40,285 bases of DNA from UMGS1696 sp045643285 (GCA_045643285.1 JAZUKN010000067.1:1-40285), one strand, 5' to 3'. Shown: positions 1 to 9,155, counted from the stretch's first letter. Program-made: numbers and translations. Notes: generated from the sequence alone by a model not told the origin.

Positions 1-180
1 TGTAACAAAGGGGATTCCAAAGGGGGAATTGAGCTTGCTCCTTCCCCCTTTGGTGGGGTGATTCACAAGAGGTCAACATTGACCTCTTGTGCGCCGTCCG
101 CGTAGGACATCTCCGAATCCAAACGTTAGGTTTGGATAAATCAAGCCCTGCGTAGGACAAAACAAATTCCTCCATTTTTC
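1..180. repeat. Mosaic of dispersed intergenic repeat modules
   Basis: This gene-free stretch begins with a module (1-72, AACAAAGGGGATTCC...GGGGTGATTCACAAGAGG) that recurs at 16250-16362 and, reversed, at 23081-23191. It is followed by a perfect 13-bp inverted repeat (64-76 with 79-91) and by a hairpin ATCCAAAC/GTTTGGAT (117-137). A GTCCGCGTAGGAC-like motif (96-108) and the TCCAAAC hairpin also recur, reversed, near 22980-23035. I see no coding potential. The modules look like a non-autonomous dispersed repeat family; no transposase is associated. Confidence 0.7.
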
Positions 181-191
181 AAGAAAAATGC

Positions 192-232
192 AAAAAAAGA
201 AGCCCGCGTGCATTTTTGCCTGCGGACTTCTT
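192..232 (-). terminator. Intrinsic terminator of rplS
   Basis: On the minus strand an 11-bp stem (arms 222-232 and 197-207, one G-U pair) is followed directly by a run of T, 38 bases past the rplS stop codon. Confidence 0.85.
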
Positions 233-269
233 CTTTTTTGTTTGTGCTGCTCGGCAGACGGCCGGATAC

Positions 270-611
270 TCAGATGAGTTCCTTGACCTTCGAGGCCTTG
301 CCGACTCTGCCTCTGAGGTAGTACAGCTTTGCACGGCGAACTTTACCGCGACGGATCACTTCGACGTTCGTGACGTGCGGAGAGTGGATCGGGAAAGTCT
401 TTTCAACGCCTACACCGTATGCGATACGGCGAACTGTGAAGGTTTCGGAGATACCGCCGCCGTGGCGACCGATAACTGTTCCTTCAAAAAGCTGGACTCT
501 CTCTCTTGAACCTTCTTTGATAAGGTTCGAGACACGTACTGTGTCACCGATGTTGAAGGACGGTAATGTTTCCTTCAGCTGCTCACTTGCAAAAGCGTCG
601 AGTTTGTTCAT
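270..611 (-). CDS. rplS: 50S ribosomal protein L19
   Basis: This is large-subunit ribosomal protein L19, which sits at the 30S-50S interface. The 113-residue product has the usual L19 length and its hallmarks in order: an N-terminal helix, the FNIGDTVRV strand, the FEGTVIGRHGGGISETFTVRRI core, and the basic C-terminus RRGKVRRAKLYYLRGRVGKASKV. The start is supported by an AAAGGAG ribosome binding site just upstream on the minus strand. It is transcribed alone, divergently from rpoB, with its own promoter and terminator; the usual rimM-trmD partners are not in the window. The mRNA leader of about 85 nt holds short hairpins and could carry an L19-type autoregulatory leader, which is inference. 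Confidence 0.97.
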   Translation of the reverse strand: MNKLDAFASEQLKETLPSFNIGDTVRVSNLIKEGSRERVQLFEGTVIGRHGGGISETFTVRRIAYGVGVEKTFPIHSPHVTNVEVIRRGKVRRAKLYYLRGRVGKASKVKELI

Positions 612-704
612 GACAATCGACTCCTTTCATATTATAGAAGCATTCGTGCGGAGCTTTCGCAGAGGACTGCTTCGGCTATGTGCAGAGATGCACACGCAAA
701 GCAT

Positions 705-733
705 ATTATATCATATCTTTTTCGTTTTCGCAA
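705..733 (-). promoter_or_regulatory. Sigma-A promoter of rplS
   Basis: On the minus strand TTGCGA (728-733) and TATAAT (705-710) are separated by 17 bp. This predicts a leader of roughly 85 nt before the rplS start codon. Confidence 0.7.
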
Positions 734-781
734 TAGTTTCGGGAAATATTTTTTTATATTTTCGGGCAAGGATTTGCAGAA

Positions 782-837
782 TTTACAATTTATTTACAAG
801 TAAATTTTTTGTAAACTATCATAAACACTATTGTAAA
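782..837. promoter_or_regulatory. Clustered TTTACAA/TTGTAAA half-sites between divergent promoters
   Basis: TTTACAA occurs at 782-788 and 793-799 and its reverse complement TTGTAAA at 809-815 and 831-837. Together they form nested inverted repeats between the rplS and rpoB promoters. The segment is AT-rich, so chance cannot be excluded, but the arrangement resembles an operator. Confidence 0.3.
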
Positions 838-884
838 CAATGATTTTTCTTGAAATATTTTCCGATATAATGTTTGTTTTTCCC

Positions 885-913
885 TTGACAAAGCGTGGAA
901 ACCGGTGTAAAAT
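885..913 (+). promoter_or_regulatory. Sigma-A promoter of rpoB-rpoC
   Basis: TTGACA (885-890), a 17-bp spacer and TAAAAT (908-913) form a near-consensus promoter. The predicted leader is about 145 nt. It implies that rpoBC is driven independently of a ribosomal-protein (rplJL) operon here. Confidence 0.8.
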
Positions 914-1001
914 CATATACTGATATAACTTCGCCCATTTTGCATTTTTTGCGTTAAACACCCTTAAAATAAAGCATTTTGCGAAAAGGACATTCTTCAA
1001 G

Positions 1002-1036
1002 CCGGACAGCAAAAACCGCATCACTGCGGCGTCCGG
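1002..1036 (+). other. Leader hairpin upstream of rpoB
   Basis: CCGGAC (1002-1007) pairs with GTCCGG (1031-1036) and an inner stem CCGCA/TGCGG (1016-1020 with 1025-1029) stacks inside it. There is no T-run, so it is not a simple terminator. It lies in the untranslated leader shortly before the rpoB Shine-Dalgarno and could affect mRNA stability or pausing. Confidence 0.5.
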
Positions 1037-1067
1037 AACAAGTTTTCAGAATGGAGTGATTTTCTCG

Positions 1068-4000
1068 ATGGTCAAACCACAGAAGGTAGGCAAAAACATA
1101 CGAATGAGCTTCTCGAAGATCGATGAGCCGCTTGAGATGCCGAGCTTAATCGAAATTCAGAAGGACTCCTTCAACTGGTTCGTCAAAAAGGGACTCATGG
1201 AAGTGCTCGAGGATGTATCCCCGATCACCGACTACTCCGGCAACCTCTTTATCGACTTTGTCGGTTACTCCCTCGATGCCGCACCGAAATATCCCGTGGA
1301 GGAATGTAAGGAACGCGACGTAAACTACGCCGCTCCGCTCAAGGTGGACGTTCGTCTCACGAACAAGCTCACGGGCGAAGTGAAGCAGTCGTCTGTTTTC
1401 ATGGGCGACTTCCCGCTCATGACGGACAAGGGAACGTTCGTTATCAACGGAGCTGAGCGTGTTATCGTATCTCAGCTCGTCCGTTCCCCGGGCGTATACT
1501 ACGAAAGCTCGATCGACAAGTCCGGTAAGAAGCTCTACGCGGCTACCGTTATCCCGTACCGCGGAGCATGGCTCGAATACGAGACTGACGCGAACGACGT
1601 TTTCTATGTACGCATAGACAAAAACCGCAAGATCCCGGTAACTATCCTCATCCGCGCGCTCGGCGTACAGACGAAGGAAGAGATCGAAGAGATGTTCGGC
1701 GCAGAGACAAAGCTCGCCGTAACTCTTGAGAAGGAACCCTGCGAAACACGCGCTATCGAAAACAAAACCTCTATCCGCGACGAAGCTCTCAAGGAAATCT
1801 ATACTAAGCTCCGTCCGGGCGAGCCTGCGATCGTTGAATCCGCCGAAGTGCTGATGAACAATCTGTTCTTCGACCCGAAGAGATACGATCTTTATCCCGT
1901 AGGTCGCCATAAATACGATAAGAAGCTGTCCGTCGGTCAGAGAATAATCGGTCAGACTCTCTCCCGTCCCGTTGTAAACCCGTTCACAGGTGAACTTCTG
2001 TTTGAAGACGGTCACACTCTCACAAAGGCAGAGGCGTTCGACATCGAACACGCCGGCGTTTGCGAAGTATATATCCGGCTCGAAGACGGCAGCGAAGTCA
2101 AGGTCTTCTCGAACGGCGCAGTCGATCCCGAATACATCCTCGGCTACGACCTCCACGAAGAGGGTGTCAGCGAAAAGTGCCGTCTTGACGTGCTGAACGA
2201 GATCATCGAAGCCGCGAACGGCGACGAACAGACGATCCGTGCAGAAGCAAAGCGCCGCATCGCAGAGCTTGTTCCGAGACACATCACGAGAGAAGATATT
2301 CTCGCGTCGATCGGCTACCTCCTCACACTGTCCCACGACGTCGGAACGGTAGACGATATCGACCACCTCGGAAACCGCCGTCTGCGTTCGGTCGGCGAGC
2401 TTCTCCAGAACCAGTTTCGTATCGGTCTTGCCAGAATGGACAAGATCGTTAAAGAGCGTATGAACATCCAGGACAGCGAAAGCCTGTCTCCTCAGACGCT
2501 CATCAATATAAGACCCGTTGTTACCGCTATCCGTGAGTTCTTCGGAAGCTCTCCGCTTTCCCAGTTCATGGATCAGAACAACCCCCTTGCAGAGCTGACG
2601 CACAAGAGACGTCTCTCCGCGCTCGGCCCCGGCGGTCTGTCGAGAGACCGTGCATCGTTCGATGTCCGTGACGTACACTATACGCACTACGGCAGAATGT
2701 GCCCGATCGAGACTCCCGAAGGTCCGAACATCGGTCTTATCTCCTATCTCGCATCCTACGCGAAGGTATCGAAGTACGGATTCATCGAAGCTCCGTACAG
2801 AAAAGTCGTTCACGAAACGCTTGACGACGGCACTGTCCGCCACAGAGTAACGAACGAAGTCGAATACATGACGGCTGACGTTGAAGACAACTATATCGTC
2901 GCACAGGCTAACGAGCCGCTCGACGAGAATATGTGCTTCAAGAACAAGAAGGTCACTGCAAGAAACCGCTCCGAGATCATCGAGATCGATCCTGCGGAAG
3001 TCTCCCTCATGGACGTATCTCCGAAGATGGTCGTTTCCGTTGCAACGGCTATGATCCCGTTCCTTGAAAACGACGACAACTCTCGTGCGCTCATGGGTTC
3101 CAACATGCAGAAGCAGGCAGTGCCGCTTATGATAACGGACTCCCCGATCGTCGGTACGGGTATGGAATACAAGGCAGCTATGGACTCCGGTATCGTCGTG
3201 GTCTGCGAAAACTCCGGCTACGCCGAAAGCGTTACGGCTGACGAGATCGTTATCCACTGCGACGACGGTCATAAGGACACCTACCGCCTTATCAAGTTCA
3301 AGCGCTCCAATGCAGGTACCTGCGTGAACCAGCGTCCCATCATCAACCAGGGCGACAGAGTAGAAGCAGGTCAGATAATCGCCGACGGTCCCGCAACGTC
3401 CGGAGGTGAGGTCGCACTCGGCAAGAATGCGCTCATCGGCTTCATGACGTGGGAAGGCTACAACTACGAGGACGCAGTTCTTCTGAACGAACGCCTCGTC
3501 CGTGACGACGTTTACACATCTATCCATATTGAAGAATATTCTCACGAAGCAAGAGACACCAAGCTCGGTCCGGAAGAGATCACACGTGAGATCCCGAACG
3601 TCGGTGAAGACGCTCTCAAGGATCTGACTCCCGAAGGTATCATCAAGAAGGGTACCGAAGTAAGAGCAGGCGACATCCTCGTCGGCAAGGTAACTCCGAA
3701 GGGTGAAACAGAGCTTACGGCTGAAGAAAGACTGCTCCGCGCGATCTTCGGTGAAAAGGCAAGAGAAGTCCGCGATACATCTCTCCGCGTTCCGCACGGC
3801 GAACAGGGTATCATTGTTGACGTTAAGGTTTATTCACGCGAAAACGGCGACGAGCTTCCTCCGGGAGTAAACAAGGTCGTCCGCGTATATATCGCACAGA
3901 AGAGAAAGATCTCCGTCGGCGACAAGATGGCAGGTCGACACGGTAACAAGGGTGTCGTATCCCGTATTCTTCCGCCCGAAGATATGCCTTTCCTGCCCGA

Positions 4001-5000
4001 CGGCACACCGCTTGACATCGTTCTCAACCCGCTTGGCGTTCCGTCCCGTATGAACATCGGTCAGGTGCTCGAAGTACACCTCGGCATCGCCGCAAAGAAG
4101 CTCGGCTGGAAGATCATGACACCGGTCTTCGACGGCGCAACGGAGGCTGATATTTCCGAATGCCTCAAGCTCGCAGGACTCGACAGAGAGGTGCTTCCGC
4201 TTGAAAACACACGCGGCAAGAAGCTCTTTGAAGAGCAGTTCGACGACGCCGGCAACCGTTCTCTCCGTCCTCTCACCGAGGAAGAATCGAACAACGCCGA
4301 ATATCTCGAAGAAATGCGCCTCGCAGGCAAGCTCCGCATCGTAGACGGCAAGACCATCCTTTACGACGGACGCACGGGCGTTCCGTTCGATAACCCGGTT
4401 ACAGTAGGTATCATGTACTACCTCAAGCTCCACCACCTCGTAGACGATAAGGTACACGCCCGCTCTACAGGTCCGTACTCCCTCGTCACACAGCAGCCTC
4501 TCGGCGGTAAAGCCCAATTCGGCGGTCAGAGATTCGGTGAAATGGAAGTATGGGCGCTCGAAGCATACGGCGCGGCTTACACTCTCCAGGAGATCCTGAC
4601 AGTGAAGTCCGACGATACGATAGGCAGAGTAAAGACTTACGAAGCTATCGTAAAGGGTCAGAACATTCCGTCTCCGGGTGTTCCCGAAGCATTCAAGGTA
4701 CTCGTAAAAGAGCTTCAGGCTCTCGGCCTTGACATGAAGATACTCGACGAGGACGATGAGGAAGTTCCGCTTGAAACGATAGGCGAGGACGACCTCGAAA
4801 CACCGAACATCGTTTCCGCGGCTGACGACATCACCGCAGACGACATCGGCGAAACAGTCGAAACGGACGACCTCATGAATTCCTTCACCGAGGAAACGTT
4901 CGACGATCAGGAAGAACCCGATGACGCAGAGCTTTTCGCGGCTGAAGCCGCAGGAGAGGGCGACATCGACCTCGGTCTTGACGGGATCGACGAGTTCTGA
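1068..5000 (+). CDS. rpoB: DNA-directed RNA polymerase subunit beta
   Basis: This is the beta subunit of RNA polymerase, forming the DNA/RNA channel with beta-prime. I start it at ATG 1068 (MVKPQKVGKN), the usual N-terminus in Clostridia, preceded by GGAGTGA. A GTG at 1056 extends the frame by four codons but has no ribosome binding site. The product is 1310 residues. The rifampicin pocket is wild-type (QFMDQNNPL, THKRRLSALGPGG, then the CPIETPEGPNIGLI block). Downstream are the GHNSGRHGNKG-type catalytic region (VGDKMAGRHGNKGVVS) and the beta C-terminal clamp (GGKAQFGGQRFGEMEVWALEA). The last 84 residues form an acidic tail with 35 Asp/Glu and no Lys or Arg. It is followed by rpoC after 80 bases. 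Confidence 0.98.
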   Translation: MVKPQKVGKNIRMSFSKIDEPLEMPSLIEIQKDSFNWFVKKGLMEVLEDVSPITDYSGNLFIDFVGYSLDAAPKYPVEECKERDVNYAAPLKVDVRLTNKLTGEVKQSSVFMGDFPLMTDKGTFVINGAERVIVSQLVRSPGVYYESSIDKSGKKLYAATVIPYRGAWLEYETDANDVFYVRIDKNRKIPVTILIRALGVQTKEEIEEMFGAETKLAVTLEKEPCETRAIENKTSIRDEALKEIYTKLRPGEPAIVESAEVLMNNLFFDPKRYDLYPVGRHKYDKKLSVGQRIIGQTLSRPVVNPFTGELLFEDGHTLTKAEAFDIEHAGVCEVYIRLEDGSEVKVFSNGAVDPEYILGYDLHEEGVSEKCRLDVLNEIIEAANGDEQTIRAEAKRRIAELVPRHITREDILASIGYLLTLSHDVGTVDDIDHLGNRRLRSVGELLQNQFRIGLARMDKIVKERMNIQDSESLSPQTLINIRPVVTAIREFFGSSPLSQFMDQNNPLAELTHKRRLSALGPGGLSRDRASFDVRDVHYTHYGRMCPIETPEGPNIGLISYLASYAKVSKYGFIEAPYRKVVHETLDDGTVRHRVTNEVEYMTADVEDNYIVAQANEPLDENMCFKNKKVTARNRSEIIEIDPAEVSLMDVSPKMVVSVATAMIPFLENDDNSRALMGSNMQKQAVPLMITDSPIVGTGMEYKAAMDSGIVVVCENSGYAESVTADEIVIHCDDGHKDTYRLIKFKRSNAGTCVNQRPIINQGDRVEAGQIIADGPATSGGEVALGKNALIGFMTWEGYNYEDAVLLNERLVRDDVYTSIHIEEYSHEARDTKLGPEEITREIPNVGEDALKDLTPEGIIKKGTEVRAGDILVGKVTPKGETELTAEERLLRAIFGEKAREVRDTSLRVPHGEQGIIVDVKVYSRENGDELPPGVNKVVRVYIAQKRKISVGDKMAGRHGNKGVVSRILPPEDMPFLPDGTPLDIVLNPLGVPSRMNIGQVLEVHLGIAAKKLGWKIMTPVFDGATEADISECLKLAGLDREVLPLENTRGKKLFEEQFDDAGNRSLRPLTEEESNNAEYLEEMRLAGKLRIVDGKTILYDGRTGVPFDNPVTVGIMYYLKLHHLVDDKVHARSTGPYSLVTQQPLGGKAQFGGQRFGEMEVWALEAYGAAYTLQEILTVKSDDTIGRVKTYEAIVKGQNIPSPGVPEAFKVLVKELQALGLDMKILDEDDEEVPLETIGEDDLETPNIVSAADDITADDIGETVETDDLMNSFTEETFDDQEEPDDAELFAAEAAGEGDIDLGLDGIDEF

Positions 5001-5026
5001 GATAACCGCATAACAAAACAATGAGC

Positions 5027-5050
5027 CGGTCGTCTCAGGACTGCCGACCG
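5027..5050 (+). other. Hairpin in the rpoB-rpoC spacer
   Basis: CGGTCG (5027-5032) and CGACCG (5045-5050) form a perfect 6-bp stem with a 12-nt loop, 14 bases before the rpoC Shine-Dalgarno. It has no T-run. It is a candidate mRNA processing or stability element. Confidence 0.4.
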
Positions 5051-5080
5051 AACAATATATTAAGAGAAGGTAAATTGTTA

Positions 5081-8000
5081 ATGGAACGCAATGTTTTTGA
5101 ATCTATAAAAATAGGTCTCGCGTCTCCGGAAATGATAAGAGGATGGTCCTACGGCGAAGTAAAGAAGCCCGAGACTATCAACTACCGCACACTTAAAGCA
5201 GAGCGCGACGGTCTGTACTGCGAGCGCATCTTCGGCCCTACAAAGGACTGGGAATGCCTCTGCGGAAAATATAAGAGAATCAGACATAAAGGCAAGATCT
5301 GCGAAAAGTGCGGAGTCGAAGTAACGCAGAAGAAGGTCCGTCGTGAAAGAATGGGACACATCGAGCTTGCCGCTCCCGTTTCCCATATCTGGTACTTCCG
5401 CGCCATTCCGTCGAGAATGGGTACTCTCCTTGACATTTCCCCGAGAACACTCGAAAAAGTTCTGTATTTCGCCGCATATATCGTAATCGATCCCGGAATG
5501 AGCGGACTCCAGAAATATCAGGTCCTCTCCGAAAAGGAATACAGAGAAGCAAAAGAAAAATACGAAGACGATTTCAGAGTCGGCATGGGTGCCGCAGCCG
5601 TAAAGGAGCTTCTTGCGGAGCTTGACCTCGCTGCGATCGACGAAGCACTCAAGACCGAGCTTGCGTCTTCCTCCGGACAGAAAAAAGTCCGCGTTATCAA
5701 GCGCCTTGAAGTCGTCGAATCGTTCCTCAAATCCGGCAACCGTCCGGAATGGATGGTTCTCGACGTAGTTCCCGTAATTCCGCCGGATATCCGTCCTATG
5801 GTACAGCTCGACGGCGGCAGATTCGCAACATCCGACCTCAACGACCTCTACAGACGTGTGCTGAACAGAAACAACCGTCTCAAGAGACTGCTTGAGCTTC
5901 GCGCACCCGACATCATCATCCGTAACGAGAAGCGTATGCTCCAGGAAGCAGTTGACGCGCTGATCGACAACGGCAGACGCGGCAAGCCTGTAACAGGCCC
6001 GTCCAACAGACCGCTCAAATCTCTGTCCGAAATGCTCAGAGGTAAGCAGGGACGCTTCCGTCAGAACCTGCTCGGCAAACGTGTCGACTACTCCGGACGT
6101 TCCGTTATCGTCGTGGGTCCGGACCTCAAGATATACCAGTGCGGTGTGCCGAAGGAAATGGCACTCGAACTCTTCAAGCCGTTCGTTATGAAGAGACTTG
6201 TCGAAACCGGCAAGGCCACTAACATCAAGGACGCAAAGAAGAAGGTCGAAAAGGTCGCTCCCGAAGTTTGGGACGCACTTGAGAACGTTATCAAGTCTCA
6301 TCCCGTTCTTCTCAACCGTGCGCCGACACTTCACCGCCTGTCCATTCAGGCATTCGAGCCTGTCCTCGTTGAGGGTAAGGCAATAAAGCTCCACCCGCTC
6401 GTATGTAAAGCGTTCAATGCGGACTTCGACGGCGACCAGATGCCTATCCACGTTCCGCTTTCCGCAGAAGCACAGGCAGAAGCACGCTTCCTCATGCTCT
6501 CCGCGAATAACCTCTTAAAGCCTGTTGACGGACGCGCTATCGCAGTACCGTCTCAGGACATGGTCCTCGGCTCGTTCTATCTTACGATTGACAAGGCAGG
6601 CGAGACGGGCGACACAATGGATCCCGAACATCCGAGAATGTTCAGAGACTTCGACGAAGCCATGATGGCATACGAGAACGGCTACCTCGGCATCCACGCT
6701 CCTATCCGTATCCGTATGAAAAAGGTTATTGACGGAGTTGAAAGAGAAGGACTCGTCGACGGTACGCTCGGACGCTTCATCTTCAACAGCGCGATCCCGC
6801 AGGACCTCGGATATGTTGACAGATCCGTCCCCGGAAACGAATTCAAGCTCGAAGTCGAATTCCAGACAACATCCGGTAAGCTCGGAGACATCGTTGACAG
6901 ATGTATCCGTACTCACGGATTCCCGACCACTGCCAAGGTGCTCGATAACATCAAGGCTATGGGTTATAAATACTCCACACGTTCCTCTATCTCCATTTCC
7001 GTCGCCGATATCACCGTACCGCAGACAAAGTACGATATCATCGCGCAGGCCGAAAAGGACGTAGACAAGATCGCAAAGTCCTTCCAGAGAGGTCTTATCA
7101 CCGAGGACGAACGTTATAAGTCCGTAGTCAAGCTCTGGGAAGAAACGACAGATAAGGTTACAAACGCTCTCAAGGCAAACTTCGACAGATACAACCCGAT
7201 CAAGATGATGTCTGACTCCGGAGCCCGCGGTTCCATGACTCAGATGCGTCAGCTCGCCGGAATGCGCGGACTTATGTTCGCAACAAACGGCAGAACGATC
7301 GAGATCCCGATCAAGTCGAACTTCCGTGAAGGTCTTTCGATCCTCGAATACTTCATGGCTGCAAAGGGTGCGCGTAAGTCCCTTTCCGATACCGCTCTTA
7401 AGACGGCAGACTCCGGTTACCTTACACGCCGACTCGTTGACGTCGCGCAGGATGTCATCATCCGCGAACAGGACTGCGGCTCGACTCACGGTATCTGGGT
7501 ATCCGCAATGGCGTCCGACAATACGGTCATCGAGCCGCTCAAGGACAGACTCGTCGGCAGATATACGATCGGCGAAGTCGTCAACCCCGAGACAGGCGAA
7601 GTAATCGTAGAAAACAATCAGATGATCTCCGATGCACAGGCTAAGGCGATCGTCAACGCAGGTATCGAAAAAGTATACCTCCGCACCGTTCTCCAGTGCC
7701 ACTCCAAATACGGCGTGTGCGCTCACTGCTACGGCTCAGACCTTGCAAACGACAAACCCGTCAACGTCGGTGAATCCGTCGGTATCATCGCGGCTCAGTC
7801 TATCGGTGAACCCGGTACACAGCTTACGATGAGAACGTTCCATACGGGCGGTGTCGCCGCGGCTAACATCACACAGGGTCTTCCGAGAGTCGAAGAGCTT
7901 TTCGAGGCAAGAAAGCCGAAGAAGACGGCTATGGTCGCCGAAAAAGCCGGCAGCGTCAAAGTCGAGCTTGTCAAGAAGACGCACAACATCACCATTACTC

Positions 8001-8770
8001 CCGACGACGGAAGCGAAGATATAGTCTACGCCGTTCCGTTCGGCACGAGAATCGTCGTTGAAGACGGTCAGCACGTCTCCGAAGGCGTTTCCCTCACCGA
8101 GGGCGACAAGAACCCCGCAGATATCCTCCGCATCAACGGTATCGACTCCGTATATGACTACATCATTATGGAAGTCCAGAAGGTTTACCGCAGTCAGGGT
8201 ATCAATATCAACGACAAGCACATCGAAGTCATCACACGTCAGATGACGAGAAAAGTCCGCGTCACCGAAGAGGGCGACACCGCTCTTCTCTCCGGCTCCA
8301 TGGTCAATGTATCCGAGTTTGAAGACGCAAACGCCGCTGTAGCCGAAAGAAAGCAGAACGGCGAATACGATCTCTGCGAAGCGAAAGCCGATCCCGTACT
8401 TCTCGGTATCACAAAGGCGTCGCTTCTCACGGAATCGTTCCTCTCCGCCGCATCGTTCCAGGAAACGACAAAGGTACTCACCGAAGCCGCTATCAAGGGC
8501 AAGGTCGACTACCTCAGAGCACTTAAAGAGAACGTTCTTATCGGACGTCTCATTTCTGCCGGAACAGGTATGGAATGCTACCGCTCTATCGAAGCCGAAA
8601 GAACGAATCCCGAAACGTCTCCGATATACGATATCGACTTCTCCGAGATCGAATACGAAGAGCCGAAGAAGGAAGACCTTTTCGGCGGCGATGACGATGA
8701 CGTCGACGGCGAAGACATCATGAACGCCGATGAAGTCTACGAAGAGACTCTCGCAGGCGACGAGGAATAA
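5081..8770 (+). CDS. rpoC: DNA-directed RNA polymerase subunit beta-prime
   Basis: This is the beta-prime subunit, carrying the polymerase active site. The start is ATG 5081 (MERNVFESIKIGLASPE), preceded by GAGAAGG at 5064-5070; an in-frame ATG at 5021 lies in the spacer hairpin region and has no ribosome binding site. The 1229-residue protein has the N-terminal zinc ribbon (CLCGKY...CEKCGVEV), the catalytic NADFDGDQM loop near residue 450 that binds Mg2+, the trigger-loop region (MRGLMFATNGRTIEIPI...REGLSILEYF) and the second zinc site (DCGSTHGI...CHSKYGVCAHCYG). The C-terminus is acidic with a run of four Asp. It is cotranscribed with rpoB and ends at a strong terminator. Confidence 0.98.
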   Translation: MERNVFESIKIGLASPEMIRGWSYGEVKKPETINYRTLKAERDGLYCERIFGPTKDWECLCGKYKRIRHKGKICEKCGVEVTQKKVRRERMGHIELAAPVSHIWYFRAIPSRMGTLLDISPRTLEKVLYFAAYIVIDPGMSGLQKYQVLSEKEYREAKEKYEDDFRVGMGAAAVKELLAELDLAAIDEALKTELASSSGQKKVRVIKRLEVVESFLKSGNRPEWMVLDVVPVIPPDIRPMVQLDGGRFATSDLNDLYRRVLNRNNRLKRLLELRAPDIIIRNEKRMLQEAVDALIDNGRRGKPVTGPSNRPLKSLSEMLRGKQGRFRQNLLGKRVDYSGRSVIVVGPDLKIYQCGVPKEMALELFKPFVMKRLVETGKATNIKDAKKKVEKVAPEVWDALENVIKSHPVLLNRAPTLHRLSIQAFEPVLVEGKAIKLHPLVCKAFNADFDGDQMPIHVPLSAEAQAEARFLMLSANNLLKPVDGRAIAVPSQDMVLGSFYLTIDKAGETGDTMDPEHPRMFRDFDEAMMAYENGYLGIHAPIRIRMKKVIDGVEREGLVDGTLGRFIFNSAIPQDLGYVDRSVPGNEFKLEVEFQTTSGKLGDIVDRCIRTHGFPTTAKVLDNIKAMGYKYSTRSSISISVADITVPQTKYDIIAQAEKDVDKIAKSFQRGLITEDERYKSVVKLWEETTDKVTNALKANFDRYNPIKMMSDSGARGSMTQMRQLAGMRGLMFATNGRTIEIPIKSNFREGLSILEYFMAAKGARKSLSDTALKTADSGYLTRRLVDVAQDVIIREQDCGSTHGIWVSAMASDNTVIEPLKDRLVGRYTIGEVVNPETGEVIVENNQMISDAQAKAIVNAGIEKVYLRTVLQCHSKYGVCAHCYGSDLANDKPVNVGESVGIIAAQSIGEPGTQLTMRTFHTGGVAAANITQGLPRVEELFEARKPKKTAMVAEKAGSVKVELVKKTHNITITPDDGSEDIVYAVPFGTRIVVEDGQHVSEGVSLTEGDKNPADILRINGIDSVYDYIIMEVQKVYRSQGININDKHIEVITRQMTRKVRVTEEGDTALLSGSMVNVSEFEDANAAVAERKQNGEYDLCEAKADPVLLGITKASLLTESFLSAASFQETTKVLTEAAIKGKVDYLRALKENVLIGRLISAGTGMECYRSIEAERTNPETSPIYDIDFSEIEYEEPKKEDLFGGDDDDVDGEDIMNADEVYEETLAGDEE

Positions 8771-8795
8771 ACCGTAAAACCAAACAGAAAACCGG

Positions 8796-8836
8796 AGCGG
8801 GAAAGTGCCAGACGGCACTTTCTCGCTTCGTTTTTT
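8796..8836 (+). terminator. Intrinsic terminator of rpoBC
   Basis: A 14-bp stem (8796-8809 with 8814-8827, one G-U pair) with the tetraloop AGAC is followed by TCG and six T residues. It lies 25 bases after the rpoC stop codon and separates rpoBC from the str operon. Confidence 0.92.
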
Positions 8837-8928
8837 GTGGAAATGTTCAAATTATTGACAATAATAGCGTAATTAGTGAATTTTCAGTTGTGCAAGTGGG
8901 AGAATATTACTTGTGCGAAAGAATTTGC

Positions 8929-8957
8929 TTGACAAATGAAAAAGTTGGAGTTATAAT
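8929..8957 (+). promoter_or_regulatory. Consensus sigma-A promoter of the str operon
   Basis: TTGACA (8929-8934), a 17-bp spacer and TATAAT (8952-8957) match the consensus perfectly. This fits the very high expression expected for rpsL-rpsG-fusA-tuf. The predicted leader is about 260 nt. Confidence 0.92.
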
Positions 8958-9044
8958 ATACTGTACGTCTTTAGCGATTGCAGAAGAGGTACGCGAAAAG
9001 GTACGCGGCGAAGAAGTTATGATCACACAAGGTGCGAACGATGA

Positions 9045-9155
9045 TGCCTGCGGCAACGATGATTGTCCTGCGGACAAACGTGCGAAGCACACATCGTTTT
9101 GCGAAGCAAATCATAACGAGCGAAGTGCTCATAACACGGCGTAGCCGTTCATAAC
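9045..9155 (+). repeat. Array of six mini-hairpins in the str operon leader
   Basis: Six consecutive short palindromes lie in the untranslated leader: TGCC-tgc-GGCA (9045-9055), TTGTCC-tgc-GGACAA (9063-9077), GTGC-gaa-GCAC (9080-9090), TTTGC-gaa-GCAAA (9098-9110), GAGC-gaagt-GCTC (9118-9130) and ACGGC-gta-GCCGT (9136-9148). The last two are framed by three copies of CATAAC (9112, 9130, 9150). Similar mini-hairpins occur in other intergenic regions of this window, so they may be amplified repeats as much as regulators. No ribosomal protein leader motif is recognised. Confidence 0.65.

Noticed and set aside
370..843. Open frames in the rplS-rpoB intergenic region, including 794-1024 on the minus strand
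   Set aside because: They cross mapped promoter elements or run antisense to rplS and show no ribosome binding site.
1146..3797. An 883-codon open frame on the minus strand, antisense to rpoB, and similar long antisense frames over rpoB, rpoC, tuf and the deacetylase operon
   Set aside because: They lie fully antisense to unmistakable conserved genes, have no ribosome binding sites and give protein sequences with no recognisable motif. They follow from the third-position base bias of the real genes.
8890..9144. An 84-codon plus-strand open frame before rpsL
   Set aside because: It begins upstream of the str promoter, runs through the promoter and hairpin array, and has no ribosome binding site or family resemblance.
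9045..9155. CRISPR array, because of regularly spaced palindromes
   Set aside because: The hairpins differ in sequence and are only 9-15 nt long, with no constant repeat, spacers of uniform size or cas genes. No CRISPR array, tRNA or rRNA is recognised anywhere in the window.
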